Of a stretch of 64,000 bases of DNA, positions 53,770 through 61,533 are shown piece by piece (position 1 is the first letter of the stretch; each line of letters begins with the position of its first letter). The DNA is taken from positions 151,056,899-151,120,898 of the forward strand of contig CM041294.1 in the NCBI GenBank assembly GCA_023052935.1. The letters are read 5' to 3'. The notes under the pieces were generated by a model that searched no databases, was not told the origin of the DNA, and worked only from the letters and a program-made list of their open reading frames with translations. The translations under genes were made by a program, and so were the position numbers. This stretch comes from Piezodorus guildinii. Taxonomy: Eukaryota; Arthropoda; Insecta; Hemiptera; Pentatomidae.

Positions 53770-53935
53770 ATAAAATTAAATGTAAAATGATAATAAGATG
53801 ACAGTTATAAAGTATGGAAATAAACAAAATTAAGATGATAGTTATAAAGTACGGATGACAGTTATAAAAATAATTAGATAATAAGATGATAGTTGTGCAG
53901 TATGGAAGTAAACAAAATTAAGATTATAATATTGC
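53770..53935 (+). repeat. Degenerate minisatellite
   Basis: AAGATGACAGTTATAAAGTA, AAGATGATAGTTATAAAGTA, GGATGACAGTTATAAAAATA and AAGATGATAGTTGTGCAGTA are successive related units; GGAAATAAACAAAATTAAGA recurs as GGAAGTAAACAAAATTAAGA. Confidence 0.7.
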
Positions 53936-54179
53936 AATAAGAATATATAAAGAGAGACTAAGCAAATGAAAAAATGACAAATGAACAATATGTGAACAAT
54001 TAAAATTTAATTTTTTTTTTTCATAAATATGAACAAATATGACAGCTCCTTATCGTCATTCGTTATTACCTAATATCTTTCAATCTGTACCTCGTCACTA
54101 TTACTTACATCTTCCCCTTTATAGTCATACTTAAATATTTTTTGCTTTTTTTTCAGTAATTCTGCATTTTTCTGGGCTC

Positions 54180-54325
54180 ACCACATTTACACAGACCTTT
54201 TTGCGGGGTATGGTCATTTGGAATTAGGGGACTCTAAAACGTGTATTTCAGGGAAAACTCGAATTCGAAAATACATTCCCTCTACTAAATATTTCATATA
54301 TAGGTTAGTGAAAGTAAAAAAAAAA
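54180..54325 (-). mobile_element. HINE hairpin-side fragment
   Basis: CAGACCTTTTTGCGGGGTAT, TAAAACGTGTATTTC and ATATTTCATATATAGGTTAG then TGAAAGTAAAAA is the hairpin half of a HINE in minus orientation. It faces copy M across 0.6 kb. Confidence 0.65.
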
Positions 54326-54339
54326 TGTAAGATACACCT

Positions 54340-54725
54340 TGACTGCATCTATATAGAATCAGTTCCCATGACACGGGACACTCGGCCAAGACGACAGATA
54401 GGACGCCCTAACAGAAGACACAGGTACCCTAGGATGGGGCTGACCTGACGCCACTCCTAGCCGAGATTTATAGCGACACTAGCATTGTCCCCTGAGTTAT
54501 GAGGTGCCTTACAATGGCGGGTGATCTATTGCCACACGCTCCTTTTCAATTAAACAAATCCTAATAAGCGGGCCTTGGGATATCAGCTGGGGGTTGCTAC
54601 CCTGCGGTTCCACGCCGCATCTCCTTCCCATCTTCTTACCTTCGTGGCTAGAATATCAATTACTTCCTCTCAGGTGGGCCAACGTCTATGGTTTCATTCA
54701 AATTCAAATTTTTGGTTTTTATTAT
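54340..54725. other. GC-rich island, unclassified
   Basis: Higher GC content than its surroundings, no match in the window, no long ORF. Possible host single-copy DNA. Confidence 0.35.
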
Positions 54726-54890
54726 TTTCAATAATGAACCTTTTTAATTGACCAAAAAAAAAAAAAATAAATAAATAATCCCCCTCTCCCTCCCCCCCTC
54801 AAAATTTGAGAGCTTTCATTTCAAGATGCTTAGAATCTGAATAACGAATAAAAAAATAATCCGTTTGTCAGCCGTCCGCCGTCCGTGCCA
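54726..54890 (+). repeat. Repeat Y, copy 3
   Basis: TCAAAATTTGAGAGCTTTCA with TTTCAAGATGCTTAGAATCT and AATCCGTTTGTCAGCC parallels 17365-17485. Confidence 0.55.
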
Positions 54891-55404
54891 TTTCTCCGAA
54901 ATTACAACAACAAAAAAACGCGAATAATTTTAATAACGTGCAAAAATAAAAGAAAAAAATTGAAATTTTCACTTAAATACGCTCATAATTCAGATATTTT
55001 TGAAGATATAGAAAAGTATGTAGAGAGTTTTAGAATCGGTAAAACGCGATAAACAAAAAAAACAAAAAAGTTCATTTGTATACTCAAGCAACAAATTATA
55101 ATAGATGTAATTACACCGAAAATCATTTATTATTTAAGATAAAGAAAAATCGAAAAGATTTTCTAGATCAAGACATCGCAATGAACAAGGTGCAAAAAAA
55201 CAACATAAAAACAAACAATGCATCTTATATGGTCAAATCACAACATATAACAGATGTGATTCCCTCAAAATCAATAGAGAATTAACTTTTGGAATATATG
55301 AAAAAAGAATCATTGCTATTGGTTAACAACTAGCTTAGATATTGCGTTTTGAAATCAGCGGTAGTGATATGATACTATCCTTTGAATTATTGATTTTCAT
55401 ATTA
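54891..55404. other. No recognisable feature
   Basis: A/T-rich; a 69-codon frame at 55076 has no recognised motif. Confidence 0.45.
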
Positions 55405-55491
55405 CTTAATCGCCTATCAACAGCTATATTAACAGTTATATCCTAATATTGTTATTTGGAAATAATAAACCATTGTGTAATAATTTGCAGT
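55405..55491 (+). repeat. Repeat Z, copy 2
   Basis: AACAGCTATATTAACAGTTA, GGAAATAATAAACCATTGTG and TAATAATTTGCAG match 40925-41000. Confidence 0.55.
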
Positions 55492-55608
55492 GTTTTTTAT
55501 TATATGTTGAGATTTACGACTGTATGACATTAAACGACCTGTAAATATGATAAAATTTATAAAGACATGAAACAGGCTAGAGAAACTACTCTTTGCCGGT
55601 GCTCCAAT
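55492..55608 (-). mobile_element. Jockey LINE (family A) 3' UTR fragment
   Basis: TTTTTTATTATATGTTGAGA, TTTACGACTGTATGACATTA and GAGAAACTACTCTTTGCCGG correspond to the minus-strand 3' UTR of the family. Confidence 0.65.
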
Positions 55609-55614
55609 AAAATT

Positions 55615-55995
55615 TCAATTTCAATTTTTTAATCCTTTGCAAACTCCTAAATGCTCCTTATTTAGTCACGAATAAAATCATCTATAATGACCTAAATATC
55701 TCATTTGTCACAGAACAATCCCAGATAAGATATGCCTCTTTTAATACCAAACTCCCGAACCACACGAATCCTCTTGTACGCAACTTATCATTCCCATCTA
55801 TTCCTGACAACTCTTCGAGGCGATGGAAAAGACGATGGCTTCGAGACCTACTAAATTGAACTGACATTGAAGTGCTACCACTGGGTAGTTCTTCACAAGA
55901 CATTTTCAAGCCCATAATTGTAAATTAACCCATTTACTTACTGTATTATTTTAATTACAGTTGTAAATATCAATAAAATTGTTTAAAAAAAAAAA
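55615..55995 (+). mobile_element. Jockey LINE (family A) 3' end
   Basis: Plus strand: ORF2 C-terminus (LNISFVTEQSQIRYASF-like, then SIPDNSSRRWKRRWLRDLLN), 3' UTR with CTACCACTGGGTAGTTC and TTACAGTTGTAAATATC, an AATAAAA signal and a poly-A at 55986-55996. It lies head to head with the preceding fragment. Confidence 0.75.
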
Positions 55996-56509
55996 TATGT
56001 TTGTGTGTGCTACAGCGTAATGATGAAATTAATTTTCCGCAAATTTCGCTAGCTAGCAAGCTTTTGAGGTCCTAAGAATGGTATGCATAGTATAGAGAAC
56101 GTACTGATCTAAAATGGTTAGCCTAGTTTCATTCCGACGATACGAGTCTCGAATATGCACCACCCAATAGTCGGCGGACCGGGTTCATTCCAGTGACTTC
56201 AATCAATCGAACAAGTTCTGTCGCTACAGATCGCGAAGACACTATAAATAGGTCTTGGTCTTACTACTTGTTTGAGTGCTACACAACCTGGCCAACCGAA
56301 TGTCAATCTGCAACTTCTGAACCGGCATACAGGAACGCATTAGTACCTATGGGATGTTCTTTTTATTGTCTTATAAATCTGTATTGGAATCATACTTACA
56401 TTATACGCTGTTTCTTCCTTATCAAAAATTACATGATTTTTTTCAAAATTAGTAGGTTTATTTTCTTTCTTTTTTTTAATTCTTATTTTATTGTTGTACT
56501 TATTTTTAT
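55996..56509. other. No recognisable feature
   Basis: A 146-codon plus frame at 56193-56633 runs through AT-rich DNA and into a HINE fragment; no domain recognised. Confidence 0.45.
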
Positions 56510-56800
56510 TAAATACTTATTATACTTATTAAATATTAAAGTTGAACGAATTTTATTACCAGTTAAAGAAAAAAGAGCAAGCATATTTTTTTGTATAATT
56601 TTTTTTATGTTTTTAAACAAAAGGGTAGAATAGAAGTATAATATACCGTTGGTAAGATAAAAAAATGTTATCTTATGTACAAAGCTGTAGATGGCAAAAT
56701 GACGAATAGGACAAAAACTGGAGTGATCAATGCCCTTGGCAATTTTATATTGTTATATAATTATATCTAAAACATATGTTTCCAATGAAATTGAGTAATT
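56510..56800 (+). mobile_element. HINE middle fragment
   Basis: AAAGTTGAACGAATTTTATT, AATATACCGTTGGTAAGATA and AAAACATATGTTTCCAATGA correspond to the HINE right half, decayed. The terminus may be the scrap at 57515. Confidence 0.6.
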
Positions 56801-57084
56801 CTTCATTCATCGAATTCAAGAATTACTTTAATTATAATGATATTTCTAATATTTATTTGTTTTCGGGTTAATCCCCATACAAAAGGATTTGGTCAGTAGA
56901 GTTCATATGTTATAAATACAAAAATAAAAAACAATAGGAGATTATACAAATCTATACAGCTAGAAGGATATAGACGGTGAGTCAATTATATTTCTAATAA
57001 GGTCTACTTCAATCATCATCAATTTTTTTAAATCTATAGAAGCTATAACAACCATTTTACAAAATGTCTTTTGAATAAGATTCT

Positions 57085-57475
57085 GATAAACTCCAAATTA
57101 TTTTAATGGAAATACGGAATAATAATAACGAAACCAAAAAAAAATCAAAGAATTAGTTGAAAAAATGTCCTCACTGTTTGAAAATCAAAATCATTTCATC
57201 AGAATTTAAATACTTAAAAAACAAGACGGAAGAACTTGAAAAACATAATCTTCAATTAATAGAGCGAATAAAAATCCTTGAAAGGAAAGACAGGAAAAAC
57301 AATATATTAATATTTAATATTCCTGAAAAAGAAGACCCGTGTCAGAAAATGTATTTGATGTTGTACAAACATTATTTTCAAATATGGCAATTGATGTGAC
57401 AGAAAACGCGATAAATAATTGTTATCGGCTCGGTAAAAAAATAAACAGTAAAGTAAGACCCATCCAATAACGTCA
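57085..57475 (+). pseudogene. LINE ORF1-like remnant (coiled coil plus RNA-binding domain)
   Basis: The frame from 57157 reads FKYLKNKTEELEKHNLQLIE and RIKILERKDRKNNILIFNIP (a coiled coil running into the RKNNIxIFxIPE motif), then a frameshift near 57345 into ENVFDVVQTLFSNMAID and INNCYRLGKK with SKVRPI. This pattern (ERKDRKNNIIIFGI...NCYRLGKK...RPIL) is typical of ORF1 proteins of several arthropod LINEs. No ORF2 is attached. Confidence 0.6.
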
Positions 57476-57514
57476 AATAGAATAACTTTAATTTAAAATT
57501 CTTAAATTGTTTAA

Positions 57515-57562
57515 AAAGCCGAAGTATGTAAAAGTAGTTTTTTGCCCGGGCCAGATTTTTCC
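57515..57562 (+). mobile_element. HINE right-end scrap
   Basis: GAAGTATGTAAAAGTAGTTT with TTTGCCCGGGCCAGATTTTT is a decayed right terminus. Confidence 0.5.
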
Positions 57563-57748
57563 ATAATGTATTATTTAGTTGTTATTTTAATGTATGTTCA
57601 GTTTTTCTGATTTTAATGGTCTTTTTTTTTTTTCTTTTATTGTTATTGAACTGCAACTGTTTTGTGTTTATATTCAAAAATAATATTTTCCGCATTTATC
57701 TTCGCAAAATTCGTATACTACATTTGATTTCGATTCTAATTCCTGTAT

Positions 57749-57761
57749 ATTTTTGGTTTTA
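57749..57761. repeat. 13-bp TSD of FB3 (left copy; right at 58495-58507)
   Basis: ATTTTTGGTTTTA is identical at both ends. Confidence 0.88.
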
Positions 57762-58494
57762 CTGGAAGGAATTAGTCTGGGTTGGCGGTCATTAAATGAA
57801 ACAACTAAATAGTTTCAACTATTTTATTGTTTGCCAACGTTTGTGGGTCATCATCAGGGCTAAAAAGATACAAAAGGATATAATTTCAATGACATTACAT
57901 ACAATATTATATAACCTATTTAGCTAGAGAACGTCGGTATTAAAAAATAACAGAAGAACTGTATATGTAAAAAAAAACTTAATTAAAATACAATGACCAT
58001 AGTACAGTAATGAAAGTGTTTTACAGAAAAAAAAAAATGTTCACTAAACATAATTTAGACAGGTATCAATAATTTACATGAAATATGAAATATAAAAATA
58101 TGAAGTAGAGTCACTCTACTTCATATTTCATGTAAATTATTGATACCTGTCTAAATTATTTTTAGTGAACATTTTTATTTTTTCTGTATAACACTTTCAT
58201 TATTGTACTATGGTTATTGTATTTTAATTAAGTTTTTTTTTTTTACATATACAGTTCTTCTGTTACTTTTTAATACCGACGTTCTCTAGCTAAATAGGTT
58301 ATATAATATTGTATGTAATGTCATTGAAATTATATCCTTTTGTATCTTTTTAGCCCTGATGATGACCCACAAAGGGGGGTCGAAACGTTGGCAAACAATA
58401 AAATAGTTGAAACTATTTAGTTGTTTCATTTAATGACCGCCACCTGGACTAATTCCTTCCAGTAATTCTCAACGGTCAACTAATTACATCCACA
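57762..58494 (+). mobile_element. Foldback retroposon FB3, near-perfect palindrome, 733 bp
   Basis: The two halves (57762-58111 and 58113-58454) are near-perfect inverted copies with centre at 58112 (GAAGTAGAGT-C-ACTCTACTTC), so there is almost no loop. The right half is followed by the family tail TAATTCTCAACGGTCAACTA with ATTACATCCACA. Flanked by the perfect 13-bp repeat ATTTTTGGTTTTA. The right arm carries the same ribozyme-like motif as FB2; in the left arm a 12-bp deletion removed its GAAA box and one strand of helix II. Confidence 0.88.
58353..58392 (+). ncRNA. Hammerhead-ribozyme-like motif (right arm of FB3)
   Basis: GCC, CTGATGA, T, GACCC, loop with AAAG, GGGGTC, GAAA, CGTT, GGC: the same layout as in FB2, with a changed loop but intact helix II. 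Confidence 0.45.
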
Positions 58495-58507
58495 ATTTTT
58501 GGTTTTA

Positions 58508-59448
58508 ATTCGAGAGTCTGGAAAAAGTTATCCTGTTATTTATAAACAAAAACACTAATTTCCGAATACCGTTCGGACGACAGAGGTCGCGGCACATACT
58601 AAGGATTGGGATTTATCAATATTTAATTCTTTATCAGTTATTGATAAGCTCTTGATACAGAGCACACATCCACGCCGGATATTACGTAATATATTTCCAG
58701 TCATACCTCCATGAATGCCTGGAAAAGGTGAAACCTAACTGGTTGGTGGTATCACAACTTAAGCTGCTCTAAATAAAACAAGAATACTCGATAAACGTTT
58801 ATCAAACGACCGAATTCCATTTGAGATTCTATTTAAAAGATTAATAACTGCCCTTTAATAGATTCCGGAAGTTAGAGACAAATAAGTTTCCTTAAATGCT
58901 TTATTCTTATGTAATACCGACTAATCTAAGTTCTTTCTTATGAAGGTGAAAGAAACTTCATATCATTCGACATATTTCTTCCTTTTTTTTTTTTTTCCTT
59001 TTTTTTTTTTAAATAAATAGATACTTTTACTAACTTGCTATGCAACAGTGGTTTCTGTCACGCTAATTTTGATTTAATTAAAAAAACCTTTAAACAGTAA
59101 GCTATGATAGAATAATATACGTGGGCTGCGTCAATGGAATGTCATTTTATAAATAATTGCAAACTTTTTATGAACCGCACCCAAATTCCTTATAACGAAC
59201 TGAAAATGAATAAAATATAAGAGATAAAATCAAATAAAGTATTAAATTATAAAAAACTAGCTGACTAAACATGCGTTGTTCTGCCATATAAATTATTTAT
59301 AGTGAATATTTTAGTTGTTAAATAAAAAAAATAACGAATGTATTATAAGTGTGTGGGGTTGGGACCTTTGCAGAAAGAGGAAAGGAAAATACATTTATTT
59401 TCTCAAATCCATGTACTTCATATATGTTACCTAGGAACCGGCGTTAAC
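58508..59448. other. No recognisable feature
   Basis: AT-rich with T-runs near 58983-59010; no gene or window repeat recognised. Confidence 0.45.
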
Positions 59449-59545
59449 ACATACCGTTGGAAAGCTAAAGATTTCAGAAAAAAATATTATCTTATGTAGA
59501 AATTTGTGAAATGTGAGGAATAAGGCTTAAACTTAATACTGATTA
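59449..59545 (+). mobile_element. HINE fragment
   Basis: CATACCGTTGGAAAGCTAAA with GATTTCAGAAAAAAATATTA matches the HINE right half. It lies directly beside the presumed LTR end, so the errantivirus may have inserted into a HINE. Confidence 0.65.
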
Positions 59546-59855
59546 TACATAACAATTTTGTATTGAATTTTGGTGTTCGTGCTCGTTATTGAAAAAAAAA
59601 AATATTTTATTTATTCAAAAGTTACAAAATATCGATAATAACACTTTAAAAGACAATAATGACAATCTTGATAATAACAATATGGCTATACTAGATCTGA
59701 CATAGATTACGTACCGTAATTACTGCGAGGACTTGAAGAGAGTGTGTTCCCTGGGAGAAGGGACAGGGTATATAAAGGTTAATAGGACTGCTGAATAAGA
59801 TTCAAGGAATATGGTGTGATCTGCAGGTGCACTATGGCCTCATGGTGGCGTGACT
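59546..59855 (-). repeat. Probable 3' LTR of the right errantivirus
   Basis: On minus, a purine-rich AAGGACGGAGG (59856-59866, polypurine-tract-like) precedes AGTCACGCC, taken as the LTR start. Inside are a CTTTATATACCC TATA box near 59770 and AATAAATAAAA near 59600. The far end is not certain because the 5' LTR is outside the window; about 300 bp is an estimate. Confidence 0.5.
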
Positions 59856-59895
59856 CCTCCGTCCTTATGAGAGTGAAGCCCACTGAACTCTAAAT

Positions 59896-61533
59896 TTAAG
59901 GATTTGGGACGGTTTGTCTATTCTGTAAATATTGAAACCAAGCTCTGGCTCTGCCATCAAAACATTCAGGTGGTTGAGGATGGGTACTTGGATTATCATT
60001 TGAAGGATTAGAACACAGTAATTCCAGTTTACAATACTGACGATAAAGATTATAGCATAAAAGATATAAACATATTACATAAAATATATAAGAAATAAAT
60101 TGGGATACAGTTATATCATAAGGTTCTAATTCTTCTATTTCTATATTACTTAAGTCTATTTGTTGTAATTCCTCAAAAGTAAAATTTGTTGATACAATAG
60201 TTTTATTATTAACAGAATGATAGGAAATAAAAGGAATATTTACATTGTCAACATAAGAAAGTGGTACATTTATATTTACAAATTTCTCTTTTTCATTAAG
60301 ATTAAGGAGGCTAGTAGATGGTAGATGATACATTTGTGTGTTTGTTACACTAGTTGTTACATTGCTAATATTAAAGGTTAAATATTGGTGTAATGTGGGT
60401 ATAAGTTTGATTATAGGGTTTGTTCTTATTTCTACAGCTTTACAATCATTTAATTCTATATTCTTACATAATTCTAAAATACATTTGTCCTTAATCTCTA
60501 TCATGTCTTTACAGTAATGATGATTATTGAATTTAATACAATTTCCATTGTAAAACGAATTTTTAAATCTAATGATTAGTTGTTCTTTAATCTTTAGAGT
60601 AATGACTTTATTATTCCTTGTAACTGGATATGACATAGCATAATAAGTTGTTTTTGGCAATGATTTCAAAGGGATTTTAATAAAATAATAAATTAATCCT
60701 GTATCTGATAGGGAACAAAATGTGGAGCTAAGTAACCAGTTTAATTCTACATTTTCTGTGATTGGTTCTCCGAACGGTATGTTTAATTGTTCTAGTTCTC
60801 TAGTCGTTAATATGCTTGGATGGGTAATTCCTAATTTACATTGTTCTAAGGAAAATTCTATATCATTTAATTGATTTTCTACTAAATCTAATACGGCTAA
60901 TAAATCATGATACATTAACTTAGTAAGAGCTAAATCTGTAAAATTATTTATTTTTTCTATACTATCCTTATATTTATTTAAAACAATTATTTCTTTATTA
61001 AGTTTAGATGTTAATTCTTTATTTAATCCTAATCTAACATTTTCATTATGCTCTATGTGATACATATTTCTCTCGATTTTATTTAAAATATTATCATACT
61101 TTTCTTTGTCATCGGCGTCCATATTGCCGGTGAGCCAACTAATAGCATTGCCTAGTCCGTTAATTAAACCTCTTTTTGATCGGTTATTCCGATTTATATT
61201 TACAATATGATTAATTTTTTCTAATATCTTGTTATATTTTTGTTCAATAATATTATGCAAAGTTTTATATTCATTACTAATTGTTAATACGTCAATGCTA
61301 ATCTTAAGGGTTTGAATTTCTCTTGTTAAATTTGTAAGATTCTTATAATGTAAAAATGTGTACCAATCTTCAATTATAAAAGATGGATTAATTTGTACGA
61401 TGGATGCTCCTGGTCCGTCAGATAAATCTTGTATTAGCAGGGTCTGTATCTGAACCGTAAGCGCTGCGATCAGAAGATACTTGAAACAATTCGTCGTCGA
61501 ACTCAAAGTCATCTTGGCTGACTCCTGTAACAT
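59896..61533 (-). CDS. env: Errantivirus envelope protein (F-type, endogenous)
   Basis: Complete ORF of 545 codons overlapping the pol 3' end by 116 nt in another frame; errantivirus env is normally expressed from a spliced mRNA. A hydrophobic N-terminal segment (about residues 18-35) fits a signal peptide. A furin-type site RSKR lies at about 118-121, followed at once by GLINGLGNAISWLTGNMDA, the fusion-peptide region typical of insect errantivirus and baculovirus F-like proteins. A long helical region, several Asn-glycosylation sites and paired cysteines follow, then one membrane segment (about 475-495, ISYIFYVICLYLLCYNLY) and a tail of about 45 residues. There are no stops or frameshifts. 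In the family this is a membrane fusion glycoprotein; whether it is expressed cannot be told. Confidence 0.88.
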   Translation of the reverse strand: MLQESAKMTLSSTTNCFKYLLIAALTVQIQTLLIQDLSDGPGASIVQINPSFIIEDWYTFLHYKNLTNLTREIQTLKISIDVLTISNEYKTLHNIIEQKYNKILEKINHIVNINRNNRSKRGLINGLGNAISWLTGNMDADDKEKYDNILNKIERNMYHIEHNENVRLGLNKELTSKLNKEIIVLNKYKDSIEKINNFTDLALTKLMYHDLLAVLDLVENQLNDIEFSLEQCKLGITHPSILTTRELEQLNIPFGEPITENVELNWLLSSTFCSLSDTGLIYYFIKIPLKSLPKTTYYAMSYPVTRNNKVITLKIKEQLIIRFKNSFYNGNCIKFNNHHYCKDMIEIKDKCILELCKNIELNDCKAVEIRTNPIIKLIPTLHQYLTFNISNVTTSVTNTQMYHLPSTSLLNLNEKEKFVNINVPLSYVDNVNIPFISYHSVNNKTIVSTNFTFEELQQIDLSNIEIEELEPYDITVSQFISYIFYVICLYLLCYNLYRQYCKLELLCSNPSNDNPSTHPQPPECFDGRARAWFQYLQNRQTVPNP

